Below are positions 17,521-27,405 of a stretch of 64,000 nt of DNA, in pieces. Location: the NCBI RefSeq assembly GCF_021887715.1, contig NZ_JAIQXX010000006.1, forward strand, positions 1 to 64,000, written 5' to 3'. Within the stretch, counting starts at the first letter, position 1; the number at the start of each line of letters is the position of its first letter. Position numbers and translations under genes: made by a program. Source of the DNA: Winogradskyella immobilis (GTDB taxonomy: Bacteria > Bacteroidota > Bacteroidia > Flavobacteriales > Flavobacteriaceae). The notes under the pieces are model-generated. The model was not told where the DNA came from. It did not search any database and was given only the letters and a program-made list of their open reading frames with translations.

Positions 17521-18192
17521 ATGGGTGCAATAATTTCAGCAAAACAAATTCATAAAGGCTACAAAGAGCTTCAAGTTTTAAAGGGTGTCGATATTAATAT
17601 AGAAGAAAGCGAAATTATTTCTATCGTTGGTGCTTCTGGTGCCGGAAAAACAACATTACTTCAAATTTTAGGTACTTTAGATAAACCCGATTATAAAACA
17701 GATTCTGAGCTTATCATTAACGGACAATCTATAAAAAGTTTAAATGATAAAGCATTGGCTGAATTTAGAAATACAAATATTGGTTTTATTTTTCAGTTTC
17801 ATCAGTTATTACCCGAATTTACAGCATTAGAAAATGTTTGTATTCCGGCTTTTATAAAAAACACGCCAAAACTTGAAGCAGAAACACACGCCAAAAAATT
17901 ATTAGAATATTTAGGGCTATCAGATCGTATAGATCATAAACCTAGCGCCATGTCTGGTGGTGAGCAACAACGCGTTGCTGTAGCTAGAGCTTTAATAAAT
18001 AAACCAAAAATTATTTTTGCAGATGAGCCTTCTGGTAATTTAGATAGTGAATCTGCTGAGCAACTTCATCAACTCTTTTTTAAACTTAGAGATGAGTTTA
18101 AACAAACCTTTGTAATTGTAACCCATAACCAAGAATTAGCTGCAATGGCAGACCGAAAACTAACTATGGTCGATGGGAATATCGTTGGTTAA
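17521..18192 (+). CDS. lolD: ABC transporter ATPase, LolD-type
   Basis: 223 residues, a single ABC domain. Walker A is GASGAGKTT (residues 37-45), the Q-loop is FQFHQLLPEFTALENV, the signature MSGGEQQR and Walker B IIFADEPSGNLD with H-loop TH. The lengths and FQFHQLLPEFT motif match LolD, the ATPase that with LolC/E releases outer-membrane lipoproteins from the inner membrane. No permease gene is next to it, which is common in Bacteroidota where lolE lies elsewhere. MacB/FtsE-like ATPases are alternatives. Confidence 0.85.
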   Translation: MGAIISAKQIHKGYKELQVLKGVDINIEESEIISIVGASGAGKTTLLQILGTLDKPDYKTDSELIINGQSIKSLNDKALAEFRNTNIGFIFQFHQLLPEFTALENVCIPAFIKNTPKLEAETHAKKLLEYLGLSDRIDHKPSAMSGGEQQRVAVARALINKPKIIFADEPSGNLDSESAEQLHQLFFKLRDEFKQTFVIVTHNQELAAMADRKLTMVDGNIVG

Positions 18193-18255
18193 CCTCTATA
18201 TAAATAGTACTGTTTTTATAAATTGAAAAATTAATAACCTTTTTATTTTTTTCAT

Positions 18256-19110
18256 TTAATCTCTAAACTCAAAAATATGATGCAAAGCGTCATATTCTGC
18301 TATTAGAGGAACTGAACCATGACTATCGTTCTTATAATACTTTGCTTTATATAACAATTGCTTTTGAGCATTCTTTTTAAGATAAGAATTAAGCTCCAAA
18401 ATAGAACGGATATGATTAGTTTTCGCTGTAGTATCTTTTTGTACACTTAACGTATCCATGCCTTTATTCATTGTATTTGCAATTGCTAAAAAAAGTGATT
18501 TACGTTTATACGTTTTATCTAGGTTTGTAAGCTTTATTTTGCTTAATAATCGTCTATTATTAAACCACATAGAAGGATCAATTGCTACATAAGAATTAAA
18601 CAACTCGGGCCTTTCTAACCATGTATTCATAACTGTTAATCCTCCCAATGAATGCCCTATAAATGTTTTATAAGATTCCGTTGGGTAATTAGAATCTATG
18701 TATGGGATCAATTCGTTTTCTATAAATTTTATAAAATCGTTTCCACCGCCAGATGCTGGTCTTGATTTCATCTTTGTTGGTGTTAAATCTCGCATTCTAT
18801 TTGTATTAGGAATACCAACTACAATCATTTTAGGAACAATAGTATTGCCATTTATAGAACTCAACTGAGTTATCATACCAACAACAGAATAAAAATGTGC
18901 ATTACCATCTAATAAATAAACAACAGGATATTTTTTATCACCTAAAGAACCGTCATAGTTTCCTTCTGGAACATGAATCCAAATTTGTCGTTCTTCTTTT
19001 AAAACCTTTGAAGTTAAGATATCTACTTTACCAATTGTAATTTGATTTTTTTGTCCGTAAACAATAGAAAGGTAAAGACAAAATAGAAAGGATAAACTAA
19101 TGCTTTTCAT
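18256..19110 (-). CDS. Secreted alpha/beta hydrolase (putative esterase, IroE/Fes-like)
   Basis: 284 residues from the ATG at 19110 (or 286 from 19116). Signal peptide ends at about residue 20 (LSIVYGQK). The esterase-D-type fold is supported by YPVVYLLDGNAHF, the nucleophile elbow GHSLGG, GIPNTNRMRDLTPT and a C-terminal DSHGSVP with the likely catalytic His. This group hydrolyses esters such as ferric-siderophore lactones or acetylated sugars; substrate unknown. It is transcribed toward lolD, from a spacer shared with the alginate lyase. Confidence 0.85.
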   Translation of the reverse strand: MKSISLSFLFCLYLSIVYGQKNQITIGKVDILTSKVLKEERQIWIHVPEGNYDGSLGDKKYPVVYLLDGNAHFYSVVGMITQLSSINGNTIVPKMIVVGIPNTNRMRDLTPTKMKSRPASGGGNDFIKFIENELIPYIDSNYPTESYKTFIGHSLGGLTVMNTWLERPELFNSYVAIDPSMWFNNRRLLSKIKLTNLDKTYKRKSLFLAIANTMNKGMDTLSVQKDTTAKTNHIRSILELNSYLKKNAQKQLLYKAKYYKNDSHGSVPLIAEYDALHHIFEFRD

Positions 19111-19307
19111 ATACATTAAATGGAATTAATAATTTAAAAAACTAAATTATTGATATTACAATTATTAAACTACATGTAATTAAAAATATTACTCTTTTTT
19201 ATTGAGTTCTCTAAATCTCATAACATAAGCAGTTTTTAATAGTGATTACTATAAGTAAACAAATTTTATCTTCAAAAAATTTCATCATTCAAATACTTTT
19301 TTTATTT

Positions 19308-19332
19308 TTGGTTAACCAAATTGGTTAACCAA
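19308..19332. promoter_or_regulatory. Double-palindrome operator upstream of alginate lyase
   Basis: Two perfect copies of the 12-bp palindrome TTGGTTAACCAA at 19308-19319 and 19321-19332, separated by one A, so centred 13 bp apart. It lies 31 bp before the lyase start, where a repressor would block transcription. The shape suggests a dimeric GntR/LacI-type regulator site. No such regulator is encoded in the window. Confidence 0.7.
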
Positions 19333-19362
19333 TTTTAAAATATTAAATAAGTAATTTACATT

Positions 19363-20379
19363 ATGGTGATTCAGACAAAACAATTAAAGCTAAATACTAT
19401 TTTTTCACTTTTAAAAATAGTATCATTAATGCTATTTATAGTTTGTTTTTCTTGTCAAAGCGACTCAGATGATTTACCTGAAGATGACATGGTAAATCAA
19501 GAAGATGAAGAAGATACTACTAATGATGATACTGATGGAGATGATAATGGTGAAGATGATACTGATGATCAAAGTTTTGATTTTCCATTTGATATTGGTT
19601 TAGCTAATTGGAAAATTACCTTACCTAGAAATTTTAGCGGAAATACCAGAGATGGTGTTTTAGTAGCTGATGAAGTTTTTTTAGATGCTTCAAGAAATGA
19701 TTATAGTAGCGATCCTAGTTTTAGGGTCTATGATGATAAATATTTCTTTTTGACGGAAGAAAATTACGCTAGGTTTGAATGTCCTGCTACAGAAGACATT
19801 CCTACAACAAGTGCTAATACAACTAATACCAGAACAGAATTGAGAGAAATGCCTTCTGACGGTTCTGGAGAAGCAGGATGGGATGCTACAAATTCAGTGT
19901 TAAAAACTATGGAATTTAGAGTAAGAGTAATACAGACTCCGAATTCTAAAAAATTTGCTTTTGCTCAAATTCATGATTTTCAACAACCTATATGGGACGA
20001 TTTAATAAGAATACAAGTACAAAGTGATGAAAGTAATGCTACAATTGGAGATCGTGGGAGAATCTTTGTTATGGGTGATATGGTAGAAGGAGAATTAGAA
20101 GACGGATTTGATGTTGATTTTAGAGCTTTAAATTATGACGATAGAGTTATTAAAGACGATTATATTCTTGGGGATTGGCTACATGTAAAAGTAACAGCTC
20201 AAAACAGTACTATTAGTATTTTCTTAGATGACATGGAAAATCCTGTTCGTGTATATGAAAATGCTGATTGTCGTAGTAATTATTTTAGAGCTGGTGTTTA
20301 TAACCAATCTATAAGAAATAGCTATGGTGGTACTGGTATAGGAGAGTTTTCTGAAATTATTGTATCTGATAATTTTTGA
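19363..20379 (+). CDS. Polysaccharide lyase family 7 (alginate lyase) lipoprotein
   Basis: 338 residues. Lipobox FIVCFSC with Cys31 (a second Cys is at 28), then a 40-residue Asp/Glu-rich linker (about 34-70) that would hold the enzyme off the membrane. The PL7 fold follows: NWKITLP (82-88), the substrate-binding RTELRE (157-162), the catalytic QIHD (202-205, His204) and YFRAGVYNQ (307-315), all family signatures. It cleaves alginate by beta-elimination; the QIH form generally acts on polyG or mixed blocks. It stands alone, with no SusCD pair beside it, under the double-palindrome operator. Confidence 0.93.
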   Translation: MVIQTKQLKLNTIFSLLKIVSLMLFIVCFSCQSDSDDLPEDDMVNQEDEEDTTNDDTDGDDNGEDDTDDQSFDFPFDIGLANWKITLPRNFSGNTRDGVLVADEVFLDASRNDYSSDPSFRVYDDKYFFLTEENYARFECPATEDIPTTSANTTNTRTELREMPSDGSGEAGWDATNSVLKTMEFRVRVIQTPNSKKFAFAQIHDFQQPIWDDLIRIQVQSDESNATIGDRGRIFVMGDMVEGELEDGFDVDFRALNYDDRVIKDDYILGDWLHVKVTAQNSTISIFLDDMENPVRVYENADCRSNYFRAGVYNQSIRNSYGGTGIGEFSEIIVSDNF

Positions 20380-20448
20380 TAGTATATAACTGTTCTACAA
20401 ATAGTTGTTTTTGTAGTTTTTATATATAAAACAATACCTTTATAATAA

Positions 20449-21726
20449 TTACTCTATTTGCTCTCCATGTTGACTAATGTCTAAACCACGCTCTTCTTGG
20501 TCATCTCTAACACGCATTTTAAGTAATAAATCCACTATTTTGAAGAGTACATAACTTCCACAAAAAGTAAATGCAGCAGTTATAAATAAAGCAATAATAT
20601 GGTAGTAGAATGTTGTCGTCTCTCCATAGGCTAAACCAACATCAATAGCAAATACAGCTGTTAATAACATACCAACTACTCCTCCTATACCATGACTAGG
20701 AAAAACATCTAGTGTATCATCAATACCTGATTTATTTTTAAGGTTAATCATCCAGTTAGAAATAATAGAAGCTACAAAACCAATAACCATAGATTGTCCA
20801 ATATTTACAAATCCAGCTGCTGGTGTTATTGCTACTAATCCTACAACAGCACCAATGCAAGCGCCAATTGCCGACATTTTCCGCCCCATTAAACGTTCAT
20901 AAAATAACCATGCTATCATGGCTGTTGCTGAAGCTACGTTTGTATTTGCAAACGCAATTACAGCATCACCATTAGCTCCTAATGCTGATCCTGCATTAAA
21001 ACCAAACCAACCAAACCATAATAAACCTGTTCCTAAAATAACATAAGGTACATTAGCATGAATTTCTTCCGTTACTTTTCGTTTTCCTAAATAAATAGCA
21101 CCAGCCAAAGCGGCAAATCCAGCAGACATATGTACAACAGTCCCGCCTGCAAAATCTAGCACTCCCCAGTTTCTAAACAAACCATCAGGATGCCATGTCA
21201 TGTGGGCTAATGGACTATAAATTAGCAAGCTAAAAAGTACCATAAATAAAATATAGCTTCTAAAACGAATACGTCCAGCAAAACTTCCTGTAATCAATGC
21301 TGGTGTTATAATAGCAAACTTTAATTGAAACAATGCATATAATAAAAATGGAATTGAAGATGAAAATTCTGGATTAGGCTCTACCCCAACATTTTTAAAA
21401 TTAAAATAGGTTAACGGGTTTCCTATAATGCCTCCTATACTATCACCAAAAGCTAAACTAAAACCTACAAGAACCCAAAGTACACTAATAACACCTAATG
21501 CAACAAAACTTTGCAGCATTGTAGAAATGACATTCTTTTTATTTATCATTCCTCCATAGAAAAATGAAAGCCCTGGTGTCATTAACAGTACAAAAGCACT
21601 CGCCACAAGCATCCATGCTGTGTCTCCTTTGTCTATTTGGCTAGATAATTCTTGGTAGTTTGATGCTGTAAATCCACAAAAAATAACAATAAGTGCAAGT
21701 ACTATAAAGTTGATCTTCTTCCCCAT
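20449..21726 (-). CDS. amt: Ammonium transporter
   Basis: 425 residues, about 11 or 12 membrane segments. Family motifs seen are MLVASAFVLLMTPGLSFFYGG, the pore His in GGTVVHMSAG and the second His in FPSHGIGGVVGM. The N-terminal extra hydrophobic segment (5-23) is probably a cleaved signal peptide, as in other Amt proteins. It moves NH4+/NH3 across the inner membrane. A glnK gene, usually next to amt, is not present here. The acidic-charged C-terminal tail (RDDQEERGLDISQHG) keeps the conserved GLD..HGE element that contacts PII protein. Confidence 0.95.
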   Translation of the reverse strand: MGKKINFIVLALIVIFCGFTASNYQELSSQIDKGDTAWMLVASAFVLLMTPGLSFFYGGMINKKNVISTMLQSFVALGVISVLWVLVGFSLAFGDSIGGIIGNPLTYFNFKNVGVEPNPEFSSSIPFLLYALFQLKFAIITPALITGSFAGRIRFRSYILFMVLFSLLIYSPLAHMTWHPDGLFRNWGVLDFAGGTVVHMSAGFAALAGAIYLGKRKVTEEIHANVPYVILGTGLLWFGWFGFNAGSALGANGDAVIAFANTNVASATAMIAWLFYERLMGRKMSAIGACIGAVVGLVAITPAAGFVNIGQSMVIGFVASIISNWMINLKNKSGIDDTLDVFPSHGIGGVVGMLLTAVFAIDVGLAYGETTTFYYHIIALFITAAFTFCGSYVLFKIVDLLLKMRVRDDQEERGLDISQHGEQIE

Positions 21727-21885
21727 TATAACTCAAAGTTTTAGTTGATTAATTTTAAAGCAAATTAATTTTTATTACTCTGAAAATCAATGTGGAATTC
21801 ATAAAAAAAGGTTGTGTTTTTTTAGAAATCTACAATAATTGAACACAAATTTGTCAACTCAAAAAACAGAATCAAAAGTTATCTA

Positions 21886-22503
21886 TTATCTGTGTTTTTT
21901 CTCAAAAACACCAAACAACTCCTTCCCTAACCTTGACTCAACTGAGTTATAAGCATTTTCAAAAGTTTTTACATTAAACCAAGGAGATAAGTAACTTAAA
22001 TATTCTTTTTTATCTCCACCAAATGGTCGTTTTTCTAGATCTCCTTTTAAAGGAATGTTAAACCAAAGTCCTACCAACTTGCCGTTAGACTGAAGTAATG
22101 TATTCATTTTTTTTGCGTAACGTTTTCGGGTCTCAATTTTTGGAGGAAAGGAACAAAAAAAGGTTTGTTCTATAATTAAATCATAAAGATTAACGTGTTC
22201 AAAGAAATCTCCTTCAATCAATTGGGTTTTTGGAAAATTGGGATTTCTTTGAGAAAATAAAATCAATGGTTCTGGAGCTATATCTAAAACAAATACATTT
22301 TTAAAACCATTGTTAAATAAGTACTCGGCTTCAAACGCATTACCAGCACCTGGAATTAAGATCTTAATAGATTTATCTTCTAATTGATCAATATAATCCA
22401 CTAATGGACGTGATGACTCACCTAAATCCCAGCACGTTCTATTTTCAATATAACGTTGAGACCAATATTGTTTTTCTCTTTCAGATATAGATAATCTCGC
22501 CAT
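21886..22503 (-). CDS. TPMT-like SAM-dependent methyltransferase
   Basis: 205 residues of the thiopurine S-methyltransferase family. The N-terminal YWSQRYIENRTCWDLGE and SAM-binding ILIPGAGNAFEAEYL (motif I), then VFVLDIAPEPL, GDFFEH and YDLIIEQTFFCSFPP are typical. Bacterial TPMT proteins methylate thiols or selenium/tellurium oxyanions; the natural substrate here is unknown. It is a single gene, facing away from fumC. Confidence 0.9.
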   Translation of the reverse strand: MARLSISEREKQYWSQRYIENRTCWDLGESSRPLVDYIDQLEDKSIKILIPGAGNAFEAEYLFNNGFKNVFVLDIAPEPLILFSQRNPNFPKTQLIEGDFFEHVNLYDLIIEQTFFCSFPPKIETRKRYAKKMNTLLQSNGKLVGLWFNIPLKGDLEKRPFGGDKKEYLSYLSPWFNVKTFENAYNSVESRLGKELFGVFEKKHR

Positions 22504-22573
22504 TATTAACTTTAATTAACTAAATATACCAAAAATGACTTTAAAAATAATTAAATAGAACTTCAATAAATTG

Positions 22574-22581
22574 TAAATTTG
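22574..22581 (+). promoter_or_regulatory. Probable -7 promoter box of fumC
   Basis: TAAATTTG lies 27 bp before the fumC start and fits TAnnTTTG. No convincing -33 element. Confidence 0.4.
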
Positions 22582-22607
22582 TAATTAAGAACAACAATTA
22601 ATAAGTC

Positions 22608-24005
22608 ATGTCATACAGAATAGAAAAAGATACTATGGGCGAGGTTAAAGTACCCGCTGATAAACTTTGGGGTGCGCAAACAGAACGCTCTCGTAACAAT
22701 TTTAAAATTGGTCCTTCGGCTTCTATGCCTTTAGAAGTGGTTTATGGATTTGCTTATTTAAAAAAAGCAGCCGCATATACCAATTGTGAACTTGGTGTAT
22801 TATCTGAAGAAAAACGCAATCTTATTGCTCAAGTTTGTGATGAAATTTTAGAGGGTCAACACAATGATCAATTTCCGTTAGTAATATGGCAAACAGGTTC
22901 TGGCACACAAAGTAACATGAACGTCAATGAAGTGGTTGCTAATCGTGCACATCAAATTGCTGGTAAACAAATCGGCGAAGGTGAAAAAACAATTCAGCCA
23001 AATGATGATGTAAATAAATCGCAATCTTCAAATGACACATTTCCTACAGGTATGCATATTGCTGCGTACAAAAAAGTGATAGAAACTACTATTCCTGGAG
23101 TTGAACAACTTAGAGATACATTTCAAAAAAAATCTGAAGCTTTTAGTAAAGTAGTAAAAATAGGGCGTACACATCTTATGGATGCAACTCCATTAACGCT
23201 AGGTCAAGAATTTTCGGGCTATACAGCACAGTTAACCCATGGTTTAAAAGCGCTAAAAAACACTTTAGCACACTTAAGTGAATTGGCTTTAGGTGGAACT
23301 GCTGTTGGAACGGGCTTAAACACTCCAAAAGGATACGATGTGCTTGTTGCAAAATACATTGCTGAATTTACAGGGTTACCATTTATAACGGCTCAAAATA
23401 AATTTGAAGCTTTAGCTGCACACGACGCTATTGTAGAAACGCATGGAGCATTAAAACAATTAGCTGTATCCTTAAATAAAATTGCTAATGATGTCCGTAT
23501 GATGGCTTCTGGACCACGTTCTGGAATTGGTGAAATTATTATTCCTGCAAACGAACCCGGAAGTTCTATTATGCCTGGTAAAGTTAACCCAACACAATGT
23601 GAAGCAATGACTATGGTCTGCGCACAGGTTATGGGTAATGATGTTGCTGTAACCGTTGGTGGTACACAAGGACATTACGAGCTTAATGTATTTAAGCCTA
23701 TGATGGCTGCAAATCTTTTACAATCTGCTCAATTAATTGGTGATGCTTGTGTGAGTTTTGATGTTAACTGTGCTTCAGGCATAGAACCAAACCATACGGT
23801 TATTAAAGAGCTTTTAAACAATTCATTAATGCTAGTTACAGCATTGAATACTAAAATAGGTTATTATAAAGCTGCTGAAATTGCAAATACAGCGCATAAA
23901 AATGGTACGACATTAAAAGAAGAAGCAATAAACTTAGGCTATGTCTCTGCGGAAGATTATGACGAATGGGTTAAACCCGAAGATATGGTTGGTAGTTTAA
24001 AGTAA
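22608..24005 (+). CDS. fumC: Class II fumarate hydratase
   Basis: 465 residues. Hydrates fumarate to malate in the TCA cycle, cytosolic homotetramer, iron independent. Motifs: [13 protein letters not shown], the [13 protein letters not shown] block, [17 protein letters not shown] and the superfamily signature [15 protein letters not shown]. Start [16 protein letters not shown] is the usual one. It is followed by a terminator at 24029-24063, and transcribed alone. Confidence 0.97.
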   Translation: MSYRIEKDTMGEVKVPADKLWGAQTERSRNNFKIGPSASMPLEVVYGFAYLKKAAAYTNCELGVLSEEKRNLIAQVCDEILEGQHNDQFPLVIWQTGSGTQSNMNVNEVVANRAHQIAGKQIGEGEKTIQPNDDVNKSQSSNDTFPTGMHIAAYKKVIETTIPGVEQLRDTFQKKSEAFSKVVKIGRTHLMDATPLTLGQEFSGYTAQLTHGLKALKNTLAHLSELALGGTAVGTGLNTPKGYDVLVAKYIAEFTGLPFITAQNKFEALAAHDAIVETHGALKQLAVSLNKIANDVRMMASGPRSGIGEIIIPANEPGSSIMPGKVNPTQCEAMTMVCAQVMGNDVAVTVGGTQGHYELNVFKPMMAANLLQSAQLIGDACVSFDVNCASGIEPNHTVIKELLNNSLMLVTALNTKIGYYKAAEIANTAHKNGTTLKEEAINLGYVSAEDYDEWVKPEDMVGSLK

Positions 24006-24028
24006 ACACAAGCATAAAATGATATATT

Positions 24029-24063
24029 AAAACGTTGCTTATAACAAGTAGCGTTTTTTTTTA
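24029..24063 (+). terminator. Rho-independent terminator of fumC
   Basis: A stem of AACGTTGCTT with AAGTAGCGTT (two G-U pairs) followed by a run of nine or more T, 24 bp after the stop. Confidence 0.75.
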
Positions 24064-24099
24064 TTCAAAAAAAATACAATCTTTACAAAAACCAATCGT

Positions 24100-25347
24100 G
24101 TGTCTATTCTTATAAAGAACATAAAACAACTCCTACAAGTACATCAAGATAACATAAAGATTGTTAAAGGTGCTGATATGAAAAAGCTCCCTTTAATTGA
24201 AAATGCTTATATATATATTGAAGACGATACCATTGTAGAATTTGGTACTATGGCAGACTATAAAACTATAGATGCTGAAACGGTAATTGATGCTAGTGGG
24301 AAAATCGTATTGCCATCTTGGTGCGATTCTCATACACATATTGTATATGCTGGCAATCGAGTTTCAGAATTTGTAGATCGTATTAATGGATTGAGCTATA
24401 CTGAAATTGCCAATCGTGGAGGAGGTATTTTAAACTCTGCAAAAACACTTCAAAATACTACAGAAAATGATTTGTATGAACAGTCTCTAAAACGTCTTAA
24501 TGCCATTATTGCTATGGGAACTGGTGCTGTAGAAATAAAAACGGGTTATGGATTAACCGTTGATGCAGAGCTAAAAATGTTAAACGTTATTAAGCGTTTA
24601 AAGCAAACCAGTTTAGCCAAAATAAAACCCACCTTATTGGCTGCACATGCCATTCCTGAAGAATATAAAAACGATAAACAAGGTTATGTAAATAAAATTA
24701 TAAAGGAATTAATTCCAAAAGCTTCGGCATTACGAATTGCAAAATACATTGATGTTTTTTGTGAAGATGGTTACTTTAGTATTGAAGATACGGATGCCAT
24801 TTTAAAAGCTGCAAAAAAACATTACTTAATTCCTAAAATTCATGTCAACCAGTTTAATATTTTAGGAGGTGTTGCTCTTGGAGTAAAACATAATGCTTTG
24901 TCTGTAGATCATCTTGAAGAGCTTAACAATGATGATATTGTAGCACTTAAAAACAGTAATACAATGCCTGTTGCTTTGCCTGCTTGCTCATATTTTTTAG
25001 GAATTCCATATACACCTGCGCGTCAAATTATTGATGCAGGTTTACCATTAGCCATAGCTACAGATTATAATCCGGGTTCTACCCCAAGTGGCAACATGAA
25101 TTTTGTTGTAAGTACAGCCTGCATAAAATTAAAGATGACGCCAGAAGAAGCTATAAATGCAGCAACAATTAATGGTGCTTATGCTATGGGTATTAGTAGT
25201 ATGTATGGAAGTATTACACGAGGTAAAAAAGCGAATCTTATAATTACTAAACCTATGGATGACTACTCCTCTATTCCGTATGAGTTTGGGGATAATCCTG
25301 TAGGTCAAGTTATAATTAATGGACAATTACTTAATCCATTAAAATAA
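24100..25347 (+). CDS. hutI: Imidazolonepropionase
   Basis: 415-residue amidohydrolase of histidine degradation: hydrolyses imidazolone propionate to formiminoglutamate. Zinc-binding DSHTHIVYAGNR near residue 80, EIKTGYGL (about 146), AAHAIPEEY, HVNQFN and the NPGSTPSGNM loop (about 330) are visible. The GTG at 24100 is the only upstream start and gives a normal N-terminus. hutG lies nearby at 26384 but is separated by an unrelated minus-strand gene; hutH and hutU are not in this window. Confidence 0.95.
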   Translation: MSILIKNIKQLLQVHQDNIKIVKGADMKKLPLIENAYIYIEDDTIVEFGTMADYKTIDAETVIDASGKIVLPSWCDSHTHIVYAGNRVSEFVDRINGLSYTEIANRGGGILNSAKTLQNTTENDLYEQSLKRLNAIIAMGTGAVEIKTGYGLTVDAELKMLNVIKRLKQTSLAKIKPTLLAAHAIPEEYKNDKQGYVNKIIKELIPKASALRIAKYIDVFCEDGYFSIEDTDAILKAAKKHYLIPKIHVNQFNILGGVALGVKHNALSVDHLEELNNDDIVALKNSNTMPVALPACSYFLGIPYTPARQIIDAGLPLAIATDYNPGSTPSGNMNFVVSTACIKLKMTPEEAINAATINGAYAMGISSMYGSITRGKKANLIITKPMDDYSSIPYEFGDNPVGQVIINGQLLNPLK

Positions 25348-25379
25348 AAAAATCCGAAGGCTAGCACCTTCGGATTTTT
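25346..25379. terminator. Bidirectional terminator between hutI and the coiled-coil gene
   Basis: AATCCGAAGG-CTAGCA-CCTTCGGATT with flanking A and T runs forms a strong stem between the converging genes ending at 25347 and 25404. Confidence 0.85.
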
Positions 25380-25403
25380 CAGCTATCAATCAATCATCAA
25401 CTT

Positions 25404-26291
25404 CTATCTCAAAGTAAATTCAGAGTTAGAAATTAATTCTTTATCATTAAATACGTTTACAATATAACGTCCTTTTACAAATTTTGTATCTTGATCTGGT
25501 GCTACAAACTCACAAATGTTAAGGTTTCTGTTTTCGTAATTAAAACGACTTATTAAACTATAGTTTAGTACTTGATCTTCAAATTGTACTTGATTGTTAG
25601 AGCCTAACACATTGCTTTGTGGATCTATTACTTGTACATATAGTTCTTTATCTCCTGCATCGGCAAGTGCGTTTTTAGCAACCGTAAAACATATTTTTAA
25701 TTTATCGCTACGAGATGCACGCTCAGTAGGTATTTGTTTACCACTTCGTCTTTCTATAACACCAAACCCTTTAAGACCAACCGTCTGTAATACGGCTGCA
25801 TCTTCAACAACATTAGCCAATTCTGTATTTTGTACTAAAAGTGAATCTGTAAAAACTGTACGTTCTGCTAATTGCACTTGAGTACTATCTAAAGACGTTG
25901 CTAAGAAATCGTTTTCAATTTTAAGGCGATCATTCTCTTTTAAAAGACCATCCATTTCCTCTTGTAATGCCAAAAACTTTTTCTTGTATCTCCAAAGACT
26001 GTTTACACTAGTCTGAGAAACTTTTAAAGAGTCCATAAGTCCTTGTATACGATCTCTTGCAGCTACTAAATCCTTATTAGCGATCTCATTTTCACCAATA
26101 GCTTCGTCATATTGTCTTGCCATAGTGTTTAAATCTGCCATCACCTGTTGTTTTTCACTAATAAGTGTCGCTTCTGTTTCCTTCTTTTCAGTATATAATG
26201 TCGATGTATAAAATGCTGTACCTAAAAATAAAGCCAACATAATCCCTAGTGCAACTTTTAATCCTATATTTTTACTACCTGATCCTTCCAT
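25404..26291 (-). CDS. Single-pass membrane protein with coiled coil
   Basis: 295 residues. Short cytosolic N-terminus, one membrane helix at about 12-30 (LKVALGIMLALFLGTAFYTS), a long coiled coil at about 33-160 with heptad Leu/charged repeats, then a beta-rich C-terminal domain (about 170-295) with YVQVIDPQSNVLG and GRYIVNVFNDKELI. The topology suggests the coiled coil and beta domain are periplasmic. It resembles common Flavobacteriaceae hypothetical proteins; function unknown. It splits hutI from hutG and is encoded on the opposite strand. Confidence 0.75.
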   Translation of the reverse strand: MEGSGSKNIGLKVALGIMLALFLGTAFYTSTLYTEKKETEATLISEKQQVMADLNTMARQYDEAIGENEIANKDLVAARDRIQGLMDSLKVSQTSVNSLWRYKKKFLALQEEMDGLLKENDRLKIENDFLATSLDSTQVQLAERTVFTDSLLVQNTELANVVEDAAVLQTVGLKGFGVIERRSGKQIPTERASRSDKLKICFTVAKNALADAGDKELYVQVIDPQSNVLGSNNQVQFEDQVLNYSLISRFNYENRNLNICEFVAPDQDTKFVKGRYIVNVFNDKELISNSEFTLR

Positions 26292-26383
26292 AATTATTTG
26301 TTTTTATCTATTAATTCTTCTTTTTTATTCTAAATTGAGGGCGAAAATAGTTAAAATAAATTGTAATTTTAATATTTAACCAA

Positions 26384-27403
26384 ATGCAAAATCTAATTCT
26401 TTTTACTGATAATGACCGCGATACACAATTAACAGTCCGTAAAGGGGAATCAAAATTTGGTGAACATGTTCAGCTGATTAACAACCTCACTAACATATAC
26501 GACGACATTGTGAATTTAGATGTCGACTATGTCATTTTTGGTGTTTCTGAAGATATTGGAGTTTATGCAAACTATGGAAAAACAGGAACTTACAAAGCTT
26601 GGGAAGCTACAATAAAAGTTTTGTTAAATATTCAAAGTAATGCTTTTACACATGCAAATCGAGTGCTCATTCTTGGACATTTAGATTATTCTGAACAAAG
26701 AGAAACTATTACTGCTCTAGATAAAACGAAAAAACAAAATATCAATCGAGCTCGTAAATTTGTAGAAACTATAGATGCTGATGTCTCTCATTTGGTTTAC
26801 TCAATTATTAAAGCAGGAAAAAAACCAATAATTATTGGTGGTGGCCATAACAATGCATACGGAAATTTAAAAGGCACTGCATTGGCATTAAACTCTAGTA
26901 TTAATGCTATTAATTTTGATGCACATACCGATTTAAGAACTGAAGAAGGCAGACATAGCGGTAATGGATTTAGTTATGCTATCTCCGAAGGATTTTTAAA
27001 AAACTATTTTGTTTTTGGCTTGCATGAAAACTATACATCATCAACTATATTTAAGCATTTAAATGATAAAGAACAACTTGATTATTGCACATATGAAGCT
27101 CTAGAAGTGAGAAAAGAAATAAAGTTTAAATCAGCTTTAAATAATGCTTTAAAGCATGTAACTAATAGTGGTTTCGGTATTGAAATTGATTGCGATGCTA
27201 TTGAAAATATACCAAGCAGTGCAAAAACTCCAAGTGGGTTTAGCACCAAACAAGCTCGGCAATTTATAAACTATTTTGGTAAAGAAAGTCATGCTAAATA
27301 TTTACATATTTGCGAAGCTTCCCCAACAAAAAAGACAGCGTCTAAAATAGGAAAACTAATTATGTATTTAATTACAGATTTTATAAGAGCGAATTCCTTA
27401 TAA
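26384..27403 (+). CDS. hutG: Formimidoylglutamase
   Basis: 339-residue ureohydrolase (arginase fold, two manganese ions) that converts formiminoglutamate to glutamate and formamide, the last step of the hut pathway. Metal ligands: GGGHNNAYG (His), NFDAHTDLR (Asp, His, Asp) and EIDCDAIEN (Asp, Asp), all in order. No arginine-specific features; the nearby hutI supports formimidoylglutamase. It ends two bases before the convergent protease gene. Confidence 0.92.
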   Translation: MQNLILFTDNDRDTQLTVRKGESKFGEHVQLINNLTNIYDDIVNLDVDYVIFGVSEDIGVYANYGKTGTYKAWEATIKVLLNIQSNAFTHANRVLILGHLDYSEQRETITALDKTKKQNINRARKFVETIDADVSHLVYSIIKAGKKPIIIGGGHNNAYGNLKGTALALNSSINAINFDAHTDLRTEEGRHSGNGFSYAISEGFLKNYFVFGLHENYTSSTIFKHLNDKEQLDYCTYEALEVRKEIKFKSALNNALKHVTNSGFGIEIDCDAIENIPSSAKTPSGFSTKQARQFINYFGKESHAKYLHICEASPTKKTASKIGKLIMYLITDFIRANSL

Positions 27404-27405
27404 AC

